The position numbers and the translations under genes are program-made. Positions 31,460-40,059 of a stretch of 64,000 bases of DNA are shown here, one piece after another; positions within the stretch are counted from its first letter, which is position 1; every line of letters begins with the position of its first letter. The notes beneath the pieces are model-generated. The model was not told the DNA's origin, searched no databases, and saw only the letters and a program-made list of their open reading frames with translations. Origin of the DNA: Viridibacterium silvisoli (lineage in GTDB: Bacteria > Pseudomonadota > Gammaproteobacteria > Burkholderiales > Rhodocyclaceae); assembly GCF_036017035.1 (NCBI RefSeq), contig NZ_JAYXHS010000001.1:930001-994000 (forward strand), read 5' to 3'.

Positions 31460-31839
31460 AAACCTCTCAGCTGGATGCCGTATTCGGTGCGGTAGCAGAC
31501 CCGACGCGGCGCGCGATCCTGGCGCGCCTGGCGCAGGCCGATGCGCGTGTGACCGAACTGGCCGGCGACTTCCCGATCTCGCTCAACTCGGTGTCGAAGC
31601 ACATCCGGATGCTGGAACGTGCCGGGCTGGTCAGCCGCACGGTGAGCGGGCGCGATCATGTGTTGTCGCTCAACGCCAGGCCCATGAGTGAGGCCGCCGA
31701 CTGGATGGATTTCTATCGCCAGTTCTGGGAGCAGCGCCTGGCAGCACTGGAGGCTTTCGTGAGGAGTCGGCGCAAAACCGCCAGTGCTGCAGAGAAGCCC
31801 GCTGACAAGCCGGTGGTCAGGAAAGGCAAGCAGACATGA
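31447..31839 (+). CDS. ArsR-family winged-helix transcriptional regulator
   Basis: 130 residues. Small dimeric DNA-binding repressor of the SdpR-like ArsR branch that usually precedes SRPBCC (AHSA1-like) proteins. The winged helix is clear: LDAVFGAVADPTRRAILARL, then DFPISLNSVSKHIRMLERAGLVSRTVSGRDHVLSL (recognition helix SVSKHIRML). No metal-binding Cys motif such as ELCVCDL, so it is not a metal sensor of the classic type. A Lys/Ala-rich tail follows. The ATG at 31447 has no ribosome site but overlaps an operator-like palindrome. It overlaps the next gene by four bases. Confidence 0.9.
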   Translation: MDEYKTSQLDAVFGAVADPTRRAILARLAQADARVTELAGDFPISLNSVSKHIRMLERAGLVSRTVSGRDHVLSLNARPMSEAADWMDFYRQFWEQRLAALEAFVRSRRKTASAAEKPADKPVVRKGKQT

Positions 31840-32279
31840 CGGGTATTGCCGTCTTTCCGGGCATCACCGTGCGACGCGAAATCGAGGCTTCGGCCGAGGA
31901 GTTGTTCGATGCCTGGCTGGACCCGGACGCCATTGCAATCTGGATGTGCCCGATGGGCGTGACGCATTCGGTGGCAAGGCTGGATGCACGTGAAGGCGGC
32001 CACTTCGAGGTGACGATGCATGCACTCAGCGAGTCGTACTGGCATCGCGGTGTCTATCAGTGCATCGACAGGCCACGTCAGCTGGTGTTCACCTGGATCT
32101 CGGCTGCCACGCACGAGACCGAATCGCTGGTCACCGTGGATTTCAGGGCAGGTAGGCGCAGCGGATTTACGGAGATCGTGGTGACCCACGAACGCCTGCC
32201 GGATCAGGAGGCGGTGGCGTCGCACGCCGAAGGCTGGAGCGGCGCGCTGGAATTGCTGGGAAATATGCATATTGGCTGA
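31836..32279 (+). CDS. SRPBCC-family protein (AHSA1-like)
   Basis: 147 residues. START/Bet v1-like fold proteins of this branch bind hydrophobic ligands; in bacteria their role is largely unknown. Motifs: VRREIEASAEELFDAWLDPDAIAIWMCP at the N terminus, YQCIDRPRQLVFTWIS in the middle, and HAEGWSGALELLGN at the C terminus, the end of the long helix. It starts within the ArsR stop (ATGA) and precedes the SDR gene by 27 bases, forming a three-gene operon. ArsR-SRPBCC pairs of this kind are common. Confidence 0.88.
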   Translation: MTGIAVFPGITVRREIEASAEELFDAWLDPDAIAIWMCPMGVTHSVARLDAREGGHFEVTMHALSESYWHRGVYQCIDRPRQLVFTWISAATHETESLVTVDFRAGRRSGFTEIVVTHERLPDQEAVASHAEGWSGALELLGNMHIG

Positions 32280-32306
32280 TGCCGGACTTAGGCGAAGGAG
32301 AGAAGC

Positions 32307-33104
32307 ATGCTGCTGACAGACAAGGTTGCAGTCATCTACGGCGGTGGCGGTGCCATCGGCGGCGCGGTCGCGCGTAGCTTCGCCCGCGAAGGTGCCCGGG
32401 TATTTCTTGCTGGCCGCACGCTGGCCAGGCTCGAAGCCGTAGCCGCTGACATCCGCGCTGCGGGTGGCCGTGTCGACATCGCAGCGCTCGATGCCCTCGA
32501 TGAAGATACGGTCAATCGCCACGCCGATGCCATTGCGGCAAGCGCCGGCCGCATCGACATTTCGCTGAATGCCATCGGCCTCATGCATGTACAGGGCCCG
32601 CCACTGGCCGAGCTGTCGCTGGCCGACTTCACCTTGCCGATTTCGGGCTACACGCGCAGCAACTTCATCACCGCCAAGGCGGCAGCGCGACACATGACGC
32701 CACAACACGCGGGCGTGATCCTCACGCTGTCGACACCAGGTGCACGGATGACGGGTCAGGGCTTTCTGGGCTATGGCGTGACCTGCGCAGCGATCGAGGG
32801 CTTTTCACGCCTGCTCGCAGGCGAGCTGGGCGGCAATGGCATCCGCGTCATCTGCTTGCGGCCCGATGCGATCCCCGAAGCGCAGCCACATTCGCACGCC
32901 CGCCAGGTCTTCCAGGGCTTCGCCGATCGCTTCGGCACCACGGTGGATGCGATGCTGGCCGAACGAGGCCGCAGCGGCACGCTGCTGCAGCGTTTCCCGA
33001 CGCTTGGCGAAGTCGCCGACTACGCAGCTTTCGTGGCCTCTGACCGCGGCAGCGCCATGACGGGCGCGATTGCAAATCTGACTTGCGGCTCGCTCGTGGA
33101 TTGA
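32307..33104 (+). CDS. Short-chain dehydrogenase/reductase-like protein with a changed active site
   Basis: 265 residues. Rossmann-fold motifs are normal: DKVAVIYGGGGAIGGAVARSFAREG (cofactor loop) and SLNAIGLM, a changed form of the NNAG segment. The catalytic tetrad is not standard. The Ser region reads LTLSTPG, and the Tyr occurs in GYGVTCAAIEGF, but the residue four positions after it, where a Lys is expected, is Cys (TGC codon in 32781-32785 region). The product may still bind NAD(P) but could lack normal redox activity or use another mechanism. It is the third gene of the ArsR operon, with GGCGAAGGAG before the ATG. Confidence 0.85.
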   Translation: MLLTDKVAVIYGGGGAIGGAVARSFAREGARVFLAGRTLARLEAVAADIRAAGGRVDIAALDALDEDTVNRHADAIAASAGRIDISLNAIGLMHVQGPPLAELSLADFTLPISGYTRSNFITAKAAARHMTPQHAGVILTLSTPGARMTGQGFLGYGVTCAAIEGFSRLLAGELGGNGIRVICLRPDAIPEAQPHSHARQVFQGFADRFGTTVDAMLAERGRSGTLLQRFPTLGEVADYAAFVASDRGSAMTGAIANLTCGSLVD

Positions 33105-33246
33105 CTGGTCGGAGCGGGCAAGGGGCATAGTCCACCGCCGGCAATCGTTGCCACGGACAAGCCCCCTCTCCGGCGGGTGATGGCCTTCAGCCCGATCGAC
33201 GCTACGCAGTCGTCTAGAATTGCGGTTTGTCCCCAGCCGTAAAATC

Positions 33247-34302
33247 ATGAGTCAATTCTGGAGCCCCCTCGTCAGCACGCTGAGCCCCTATGTACCCGGC
33301 GAGCAACCGAAGATCGCCAAGCTGATCAAGCTGAATACCAACGAGAACCCGTACGGCCCTTCGCCACGCGCCATCACGGCGATGCAGGCTCAACTGGGCG
33401 ACAGCCTGCGTCTCTACCCGAATGCCGAGAGCAGCACGGTACGCCAGGCGGTGGCGGCCATGCATGGCGTGAGCGAGGCAAATGTGTTCGTCGGCAACGG
33501 TTCCGACGAAGTGCTGGCGCACGCCTTCGCGGCGCTGCTCAAGCACCCGCGCCCGCTGTACTTTCCCGACATCAGTTATTCCTTCTATCCGGTGTACTGC
33601 GGGCTGTTCGATATCGCCTTCAAGCAAGTGCCGCTGGATGAAGGTTTCGGCATCCGCCTGGCCGACTACGATGAGGGCGCGGGCGCAATCATCTTCCCGA
33701 ACCCGAATGCGCCGACAGGCCGTGCGCTGCCGCTGGCAGAGATCGAAGCCTTGCTGCAAGCCCGGTCCGATGTGCCGGTGATCGTCGACGAGGCTTACGT
33801 GGACTTCGGTGCCGAGTCCGCCATTCCACTGGTCGTGCGCTACCCAAATCTGCTGGTGGTGCAGACCCTGTCGAAATCGCGTTCACTGGCAGGTCTGCGC
33901 GTTGGTTTCGCGGTGGGCGATGTGGCCCTGATCGAAGCGCTGACGCGCGTGAAGGACAGCTTCAACTCCTACCCGCTGGATCGCATTGCGCAGGCCGGCG
34001 CCGTCGCGGCGCTCGAAGATCGCGAATGGTTCGAGCAGACGCGCCAGCGCATCATCGCCAGTCGCGAAGCGTTGGTCGTCCGTATGCAGGCGCTCGGCTT
34101 CGAGGTGCTGCCATCGGCCGCCAACTTCGTCTTCGCACGTCACCCGCAACACGATGCGGCGCAGCTCGCAGCAAAGTTGCGCGAACGCGCCATCCTCGTG
34201 CGCCATTTCCGCTCACCGCGCATCGATCAGTTCCTGCGCATCACCATCGGTGACGAAGCGCAGTGCGAGGCTTTGTTGCAGGCACTTGCCGCCTTGACGT
34301 AG
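33247..34302 (+). CDS. hisC: Histidinol-phosphate aminotransferase HisC
   Basis: 351 residues from ATG 33247 (MSQFWSPLVSTLSPYVPG). PLP enzyme of histidine synthesis that makes histidinol phosphate from imidazole-acetol phosphate and glutamate. Motifs: LNTNENPYGPSPRAI, VFVGNGSDEVLAHAF, IIFPNPNAPTGRALP, VIVDEAYVDFG, and the PLP Lys in QTLSKSRSLAGLRVGFAVG. It stands alone here, with no other his genes, and so is probably one of two hisC copies; aromatic aminotransferase activity cannot be excluded. The ribosome site is weak. A REP-like repeat lies after the stop. Confidence 0.93.
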   Translation: MSQFWSPLVSTLSPYVPGEQPKIAKLIKLNTNENPYGPSPRAITAMQAQLGDSLRLYPNAESSTVRQAVAAMHGVSEANVFVGNGSDEVLAHAFAALLKHPRPLYFPDISYSFYPVYCGLFDIAFKQVPLDEGFGIRLADYDEGAGAIIFPNPNAPTGRALPLAEIEALLQARSDVPVIVDEAYVDFGAESAIPLVVRYPNLLVVQTLSKSRSLAGLRVGFAVGDVALIEALTRVKDSFNSYPLDRIAQAGAVAALEDREWFEQTRQRIIASREALVVRMQALGFEVLPSAANFVFARHPQHDAAQLAAKLRERAILVRHFRSPRIDQFLRITIGDEAQCEALLQALAALT

Positions 34303-34337
34303 GGAGGGCTCGAGGCGCAGCGCACCCTGCACCGCAC

Positions 34338-34441
34338 GTAGGTCGGAAAAGCGCAGCGCCTTCCGACATTGCGAGGGTGAATCGGCGCCAAGGCCTTGTT
34401 CGATGGCTTGAAGTCGGAAGGCGCTACGCTTTTCCGACCTG
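34338..34441. repeat. BIME-like repeat, GTAGGTCGG family, copy 1
   Basis: Left arm GTAGGTCGGAAAAGCGCAGC, then GCCTTCCGACA. Right arm TCGGAAGGCGCTACGC then TTTTCCGACC. Arms of about 30 bases in inverted order with about 45 bases between. It sits between the convergent ends of hisC and the ABC exporter. Copy 2 is at 40766. Confidence 0.9.
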
Positions 34442-34443
34442 CG

Positions 34444-36162
34444 TCATGCCACTTCTGCGGTTTCGTCGACACTACGGTCGCTCACCAGCTTTCCCTCAGC
34501 GAAATGCAGCACCCTGCCCATGTCCTTCAGGGAACGTGTGCGATGTGCAATGGCGATCACGACGGAGTCCCCTGGCATGCACGACAGGATGCCGTTCATG
34601 ACGTGATCTTCCGTCGCGTCGTCGAGCGCCGAAGTGGCTTCGTCGAGGATCAGGATCGACGGCTGGCGGTACAGTGCGCGGGCGATGCCGATACGCTGGC
34701 GTTCGCCGCCGGAGAGCGAGTAGCCGCGGTCGCCGAGTTGTGTCGCGTCGCGCTGCGGCAGTCGGGCGATCAATTCGGTGAGGCCCGCTGCGATGCAGAC
34801 CTTGTCGTAGAGCGCCTCGTCCAGCTCGCGCATCAGGGTGATGTTGTCCTTGATCGAGACGTTGAACAGCTCGGCGTCCTGCAGCACGACGGTGATATGC
34901 CGCTCGAACTCGTCGGGCTGGATTTCGAGATTGCTGAGGCCGCCGATCTCGATGCGCCCGGCAGCCGGTTCGTAGAGGCCGAGCAGCAGCTTGATCAGCG
35001 TGGATTTTCCGCTGCCGGATTTGCCGGTGATGCCGACGCGCTCGCCGCGCTGGACCTCGAAGCTGATGCCGCGCAGTGCGGGCTTCAGTTCCTCCTGCAC
35101 CTTCCAGTTGTATTCGAGATCGGTGACGCGAATGGCGTCCCAGTCCTCCGGGAATTTCGCGTGGCGCGCCTGCGCCTTGACGACCTGCGAGTCGTCGAAC
35201 AGCGGCATCAGGCGCATGAGTTCGGAATAGCGCTCGACCATGGCCTGGAATTTGTCGGTAAATGCGGTCGTCGAAGTGCGCAGGCCGTTGAAGTACTGCA
35301 CGTAGGTGATGACGAAGCCGATGGCGATAACGTGGCTGAGCACCGCCCAGGCAATCGCCGCGAGGAAGATACCGAAAGAGATGCCGGTGAAGACCTGGAA
35401 CACCATCCACTTCTGCGTGCCGAGCATGACGCGCTCGTGACCGGCTGCGGTGGTCGTCGCTTCCTTGCCCTGTACGGCGCTGCGCACCATCGCGCCAGCG
35501 CCGGTCGCCTTGATGGTGAGGATGTTGGTGGCCCCCTCGACGATGCTGCCGCTGGCGTTCTCGGCGCTCTTGTTGAGACGCGCGCTGACCAGCGCGATCT
35601 TGCGATCGTAGTGGCGCTCGATCAGCGACATGCCGATGACGAAGTACACACCGAACAGCACGAACCAGGGGCTGATGAAGAAACACGACACGGTCACGCC
35701 GATCAGCGTGGCCAGCGGCCCGGCGATCTCGTTATGGAAAATGCCCCATTCGCGCACGGCGTCGGAGCCGGTGATGAGACGCTGCACCTTGTTGCCGGCC
35801 GACTCCTCGTGATGCCAACTCATCGAGAAGCCGACGAGCCGCTCGAATCCCCACACACGGGCGCGGTAGCGACAGTTGAGAGCAACCTGACCGAGGATGC
35901 GCTTGCTGCGCAGGCGTATCCAGGCGATCAGGCCGCGCAGCGCAGCCAGCGCGAAGATGACGGAGGCAATGGGCAAGAGGCTGTCGCCCGGCTTGTAGGC
36001 CATCAGCATGGTGATCAGCACGCCCAGCAGGTAGGGCACGATCAACTCGCCGGTCTCGCTGCCGAGGACGATGGGCACGTGCAGGAAGTAGCGCTTCCGG
36101 TCGGAGTCGAGGAAGAACAACAGGGACTTGGCGACGAATGCTGCGGGGTTGCTGGTTTTCAT
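34444..36162 (-). CDS. ABC exporter, fused permease and ATPase
   Basis: 572 residues. Half-transporter of the exporter type, working as a dimer in the inner membrane. About six membrane segments lie in the first 310 residues (for example FLHVPIVLGSETGELIVPYLLGVLI and TLIGVTVSCFFISPWFVLFGVY, shown by key parts). The ATPase part has Walker A (GKSGSGKST), Q loop (VVLQDAELFNVSI), signature (LSGGERQR), Walker B (ILILDEATSALD) and a terminal His (AHRTRSL). Substrate unknown; lipid, peptide or drug export are all possible. No fusion partner or regulator is adjacent. Confidence 0.9.
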   Translation of the reverse strand: MKTSNPAAFVAKSLLFFLDSDRKRYFLHVPIVLGSETGELIVPYLLGVLITMLMAYKPGDSLLPIASVIFALAALRGLIAWIRLRSKRILGQVALNCRYRARVWGFERLVGFSMSWHHEESAGNKVQRLITGSDAVREWGIFHNEIAGPLATLIGVTVSCFFISPWFVLFGVYFVIGMSLIERHYDRKIALVSARLNKSAENASGSIVEGATNILTIKATGAGAMVRSAVQGKEATTTAAGHERVMLGTQKWMVFQVFTGISFGIFLAAIAWAVLSHVIAIGFVITYVQYFNGLRTSTTAFTDKFQAMVERYSELMRLMPLFDDSQVVKAQARHAKFPEDWDAIRVTDLEYNWKVQEELKPALRGISFEVQRGERVGITGKSGSGKSTLIKLLLGLYEPAAGRIEIGGLSNLEIQPDEFERHITVVLQDAELFNVSIKDNITLMRELDEALYDKVCIAAGLTELIARLPQRDATQLGDRGYSLSGGERQRIGIARALYRQPSILILDEATSALDDATEDHVMNGILSCMPGDSVVIAIAHRTRSLKDMGRVLHFAEGKLVSDRSVDETAEVA

Positions 36163-36398
36163 GACTGCCTCAGGGGTGACTGGCTCCTGCGTCGGCTCGT
36201 GGCCGGACGGGCTGCCATTATGAGGTCAGAGGATATGCAATGTGGAACTATCAGGCTTGATTGAAAATGCGGTTTGAGCCAGCCACGATGGATGAGCGTT
36301 CTATATATGCTTAATGCATTGCCAGACGCTCGCTGAGAACACGAGGCGACTCGTCTCTCTCGCGGCGATGGCGGGGATTGTTGTATCGCAGCATGCGC

Positions 36399-36449
36399 GC
36401 ATGATTTTCGATCATGCCTCTTGACCTCATGCGTTCCGCACCCTAATAC
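36399..36449 (+). promoter_or_regulatory. Promoter and upstream dyad of the nap operon
   Basis: TTGACC (36421-36426), 17 bases, TAATAC (36444-36449) give a good sigma-70 match 57 bases before the napE start. Just upstream lies a perfect inverted repeat, GCATGAT-TTTCG-ATCATGC (36399-36417). It resembles an FNR-like TGAT...ATCA site but has a 5-base rather than 4-base centre. The rest of the 343-base gap 36163-36505 shows nothing gene-like. Confidence 0.5.
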
Positions 36450-36505
36450 TATTGGCATGAAGCGGCCGCAACGGAGTGTGGTCGATCGGCTTTTGGAGGC
36501 CGTAA

Positions 36506-36673
36506 GTGGAAACCCCATCAGAGCAGTTCTCTCGAACCGAAGAGGTTCGGAGCTGGCTGTTTCTCGTCGTCGTCATGACGCCAGCTCTCGCCGTTGCCGT
36601 GGTGATCGGCTACGGCTTTCTCGTCTGGATCTACCAGCTCTTCGCAGGGCCACCCGGCAGTGGCTTGCCCTGA
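36506..36673 (+). CDS. napE: NapE, small membrane subunit of the periplasmic nitrate reductase system
   Basis: 55 residues from a GTG start with GGAGG 6 bases upstream: METPSEQFSRTEEVRSWLFL followed by a membrane segment (VVVMTPALAVAVVIGYGFLV) and WIYQLFAGPP. NapE has exactly this layout: a short charged N terminus, one membrane helix, and the closing WI/VYQ..AGPPG motif. Role in the nap system is unknown. It is the first gene of the operon and too short for routine ORF calls. Position, size and the end motif make the assignment good. Confidence 0.85.
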   Translation: METPSEQFSRTEEVRSWLFLVVVMTPALAVAVVIGYGFLVWIYQLFAGPPGSGLP

Positions 36674-36757
36674 TCGTCTCCCCCATTCCTGATCGTGCCT
36701 TTGCTGCGCGTCGCCACGGCCACGCGCTTCCCTGAATCATCCGTGCGGGAACATCGA

Positions 36758-37057
36758 ATGACAGACGCGTTACATGCTGCTGAACTGCATATCGCCGGCG
36801 TGGTCGTGCACGTCGTGCCGCTTCACCTGGCCCGCACGCATGCGGCCATGAGTCGCATGGAAGGCGTGTGCATCCATGCAAGCACGCCCACTGGAAAGAT
36901 CGTCGTCACGCTGGAGACGCCCGGCGAGGGCCCGATGATGGTTCTCCTCGGCGAGATCCAGCAATTGCCCGGCGTGATCTCCGCCGCGCTGGTCTATCAA
37001 CATGCCGATACCCTGGACGCCATGAACGAGGAGCTGAGCAATGACTACGCGGCGTGA
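36758..37057 (+). CDS. napD: NapD, cytoplasmic chaperone for NapA
   Basis: 99 residues from ATG 36758. NapD binds the twin-arginine leader of NapA and holds export back until the cofactor is in place. Features: LHIAGVVVHVVPLHLARTHAAMSRMEGVCIHAS (beta-alpha start of the ferredoxin-like fold), GKIVVTLETPGEGPMMVLLGEIQQLPGVISAALVYQHAD, and DAMNEE near the end, all characteristic of NapD. It overlaps the napA start by 17 bases. The upstream ribosome site is weak. Confidence 0.9.
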   Translation: MTDALHAAELHIAGVVVHVVPLHLARTHAAMSRMEGVCIHASTPTGKIVVTLETPGEGPMMVLLGEIQQLPGVISAALVYQHADTLDAMNEELSNDYAA

Positions 37058-39530
37058 CTTCATCAGACAGAGTGCTGCAGCATCGGCTGCGGCAGTAGCC
37101 GGCGTGTCCCTGCCCGCCAGTGCGCAGAACATCGCCGGCACGGGCGACATGAAGCTCAAGTGGGCGAAGGCGCCGTGCCGTTTCTGCGGCACTGGCTGCG
37201 GCGTGAATGTGGCCGTCAAGGACGGCCGCGTGGTCGCCACGCACGGCGACATGAACAGCGAGGTCAACAAGGGCCTCAACTGCGTGAAGGGCTACTTCCT
37301 CTCCAAGATCATGTACGGCGGCGACCGCCTCACCAAACCGCTGCTGCGCATGAAGGATGGCGTGTATGCGAAGGACGGCGAGTTCGGCGAGGTGAGCTGG
37401 GACAAGGCCTTCGATGTGATGGCGGCGCAGTTCAAGAAAGTACTCAAGGAGAAGGGGTCCACAGCGGTCGGCATGTTCGGCTCGGGCCAATGGACGGTGT
37501 GGGAAGGCTATGCCGCGCTGAAGCTCATGAAGGCCGGTTTCCGCAGTAACAACATCGACCCCAACGCGCGCCACTGCATGGCCTCGGCTGTGATGGGCAT
37601 GATGCGCACCTTCGGCGCCGACGAACCGCCCGGCTGCTACGACGACATCGAAGCGGCTGACGTGTTCGTGCTGTGGGGCTCGAACATGGCGGAGATGCAC
37701 CCTATTTTGTGGACCCGCGTCACCGACCGCCGCCTGAGCAATCCCGACGGCAAGGTCTTCGTGCTGTCGACCTTCGAGCACCGCTCCTACGACCTCGCCG
37801 ACGTGACGCTGACCTTCACGCCGCAGAGCGATCTGGTGATCCTCAACTACATCGCCAACCACATCATCAAGAGCGGCAAGGTCAATCGCGATTTCGTGAA
37901 CAAGCACACCAACTTCAAGCTTGGTAACGATGACATTGGCTACGGCCTGCGCCCTGATCACCCGCTGCAGAAAGCCGCGAAGAACGCCGGCGACCCCGGC
38001 GGCTCGAAGCCGATCAGCTTCGACGAGTACGCGCGCTTCGTATCGAAGTACGACCTCGACTACGCCGCGAAGATGAGTGGCGTGCCGAAGAATCGCCTGC
38101 TGGCACTGGCCGAGGCCTATGCCGATCCGAAGACCAAGGTCATGTCCTTCTGGACCATGGGCTTCAATCAACATACGCGCGGCGTTTGGGCCAACAACCT
38201 CGTCTACAACATCCACCTGCTGACCGGCAAAGTCTCCACGCCCGGCAACAGCCCGTTCTCGCTGACCGGCCAACCTTCCGCCTGCGGCACGGCACGCGAG
38301 GTCGGCACCTTCGCGCACCGCCTGCCGGCTGACATGGTCGTTGCCAACCCCGAGCATCGCAAGAAGGCCGAGCAGATCTGGAAACTGCCCGAGGGCACCA
38401 TCGATCCGAAACCCGGCTTCCACGCGGTATTGCAGAACCGCATGCTCAAGGATGGCAAGCTCAATGCCTACTGGGTGCAGGTGAACAACAATATGCAGGC
38501 CGCGGCCAACCTCTCGCAGGAGGGCTATCCGGGCTATCGCAATCCCGCCAACTTCGTCGTCGTGTCAGACGCCTACCCGACCGTGACAGCCGTTGCAGCC
38601 GACCTGATCCTGCCGACCGCGATGTGGGTCGAGAAAGAAGGCGCCTACGGTAATGCCGAACGGCGCACACAGTTCTGGCACCAGATGGTGGATGCGCCCG
38701 GCGAGGCGCGCTCCGACCTGTGGCAGCTCATGGAGTTTTCCAAGCGCTTCAAGGTCGAGGAAGTGTGGCCCGCAGAGTTGATCGCCAAGAAGCCCGAGCT
38801 GCGCGGCAAGACCCTGTTCGACGTGCTGTACCGCAATGGCCAGGTCGACAAGTTCCCGAGTTCGCAGATCGAGGCGGGCAATGCCAATCACGAGTCGAAA
38901 GCCTTCGGCTTCTACGTGCAGAAGGGCCTGTTCGAGGAGTACGCACAGTTCGGCCGCGGCCATGGCCACGACCTCGCGCCCTTCGAGGCTTATCACGAAG
39001 CGCATGGCCTGCGCTGGCCGGTGGTGAATGGCAAGGAGACCTTGTGGCGCTATCGCGAAGGCAGCGACCCGTATGTGAAGGCCGGCACGGGTTTCCAGTT
39101 CTATGGCAATGCCGATGGCAAGGCCAATATCTTCGCCCTGCCCTACGAGCCGCCCGCCGAATCGCCGGACAAGGAGTTCCCTTTCTGGCTGTCGACCGGT
39201 CGCGTGCTGGAACACTGGCACTCCGGCTCGATGACTCAGCGCGTGCCCGAACTGCATAAGGCATTCCCGAACGCGGTGTGCTTCATGCACCCGGACGACG
39301 CGAAGGAGCTGGGCCTGCGGCGCGGCGTGGAGGTGGAGATCATCTCGCGACGCGGCAAGATGCGTACGCGCATCGAAACGCGTGGCCGCAACAAGCCACC
39401 GCGCGGCCTGGTCTTCGTGCCGTGGTTCGATGCCAGCCAGCTCATCAACAAGCTCACGCTGGATGCGACCGATCCGATCTCGCTGCAGACGGATTTCAAG
39501 AAGTGCGCCGTGAAGGTGGTTGCCGTCTGA
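37041..39530 (+). CDS. napA: Periplasmic nitrate reductase catalytic subunit NapA
   Basis: 829 residues, normal length. Molybdenum enzyme that reduces nitrate to nitrite in the periplasm. A twin-arginine leader (TTRRDFIRQSAAASAAAVAG) is followed by the four [4Fe-4S] cysteines at residues 46, 49, 53 and 81, and the molybdenum ligand Cys179 in DPNARHCMASAV. Further family blocks: GSNMAEMHPILWTRVTDRR, NQHTRGVWANNLVYNIHLLTGK, LSTGRVLEHWHSGSMTQRVPE. GAGGAG lies 7 bases before the ATG, within napD. Nothing is missing for activity. Operon partner of napB and napC downstream. Confidence 0.97.
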   Translation: MTTRRDFIRQSAAASAAAVAGVSLPASAQNIAGTGDMKLKWAKAPCRFCGTGCGVNVAVKDGRVVATHGDMNSEVNKGLNCVKGYFLSKIMYGGDRLTKPLLRMKDGVYAKDGEFGEVSWDKAFDVMAAQFKKVLKEKGSTAVGMFGSGQWTVWEGYAALKLMKAGFRSNNIDPNARHCMASAVMGMMRTFGADEPPGCYDDIEAADVFVLWGSNMAEMHPILWTRVTDRRLSNPDGKVFVLSTFEHRSYDLADVTLTFTPQSDLVILNYIANHIIKSGKVNRDFVNKHTNFKLGNDDIGYGLRPDHPLQKAAKNAGDPGGSKPISFDEYARFVSKYDLDYAAKMSGVPKNRLLALAEAYADPKTKVMSFWTMGFNQHTRGVWANNLVYNIHLLTGKVSTPGNSPFSLTGQPSACGTAREVGTFAHRLPADMVVANPEHRKKAEQIWKLPEGTIDPKPGFHAVLQNRMLKDGKLNAYWVQVNNNMQAAANLSQEGYPGYRNPANFVVVSDAYPTVTAVAADLILPTAMWVEKEGAYGNAERRTQFWHQMVDAPGEARSDLWQLMEFSKRFKVEEVWPAELIAKKPELRGKTLFDVLYRNGQVDKFPSSQIEAGNANHESKAFGFYVQKGLFEEYAQFGRGHGHDLAPFEAYHEAHGLRWPVVNGKETLWRYREGSDPYVKAGTGFQFYGNADGKANIFALPYEPPAESPDKEFPFWLSTGRVLEHWHSGSMTQRVPELHKAFPNAVCFMHPDDAKELGLRRGVEVEIISRRGKMRTRIETRGRNKPPRGLVFVPWFDASQLINKLTLDATDPISLQTDFKKCAVKVVAV

Positions 39531-39572
39531 GGCGGCACCTGACCAGAACCGTCGAAACTCACGGAGACCTGC

Positions 39573-40049
39573 ATGCAAGCCCGAACCCTGATTGCGCTGC
39601 TCTGTCTGGTGACCTCTGCGCTCGCGATGGCGCAGACGGTGCCGTTCTACGACCCCGCGCGCGGCGTCACGCCGATTGCCGACGAAGCGAAACCGCCACC
39701 GATCGGCAACGAGGAGAATCGCGACATCCGCCGCACGCGCGCCTACTCGATGCAGCCGCCGACGATTCCGCACAAGATCGACAACTACCGCGTCGACAAG
39801 AACTTCAACCAGTGCATGTTCTGTCACGCCCGCTCACGCGCCGAAGAAACGCAGGCCGTGCCACTAAGTGTCACGCACTACATGGATCGCCAGGGCAACG
39901 TGCTCGCCGAGGTGTCGCCACGGCGTTACTTCTGCCAGCAATGCCACGTGCCGCAGATGGATGTGAAGCTCGTCGTGCCGAGCAACTTCGAAGACATCGA
40001 CACGGTGCTGCGCCAGTCGCGTCAGTCCTCCTCCAGCAAGAAAAAATAG
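39573..40049 (+). CDS. napB: NapB, dihaem cytochrome c subunit of periplasmic nitrate reductase
   Basis: 158 residues. A signal peptide (LIALLCLVTSALAMAQ) precedes the mature protein, which has two haem motifs, CMFCH and CQQCH, and the NapB phrases PPTIPHKIDNYRVDKNFNQC and RRYFCQQCHVPQ. It passes electrons from NapC to NapA. Starts 42 bases after napA with GGAGACC upstream. The C-terminal tail is Ser/Lys-rich. Complete. Confidence 0.95.
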   Translation: MQARTLIALLCLVTSALAMAQTVPFYDPARGVTPIADEAKPPPIGNEENRDIRRTRAYSMQPPTIPHKIDNYRVDKNFNQCMFCHARSRAEETQAVPLSVTHYMDRQGNVLAEVSPRRYFCQQCHVPQMDVKLVVPSNFEDIDTVLRQSRQSSSSKKK

Positions 40050-40059
40050 CGGAGCCTGC

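Noticed and set aside
34396..36264. 622-residue forward frame
   Set aside because: Antisense to the ABC exporter, which carries all ATPase motifs; the forward translation has no recognisable domain.
36399..36417. A canonical FNR site before nap
   Set aside because: The centre has 5 bases, not 4, and the outer bases do not match TTGAT/ATCAA, so only an FNR-like dyad is reported.
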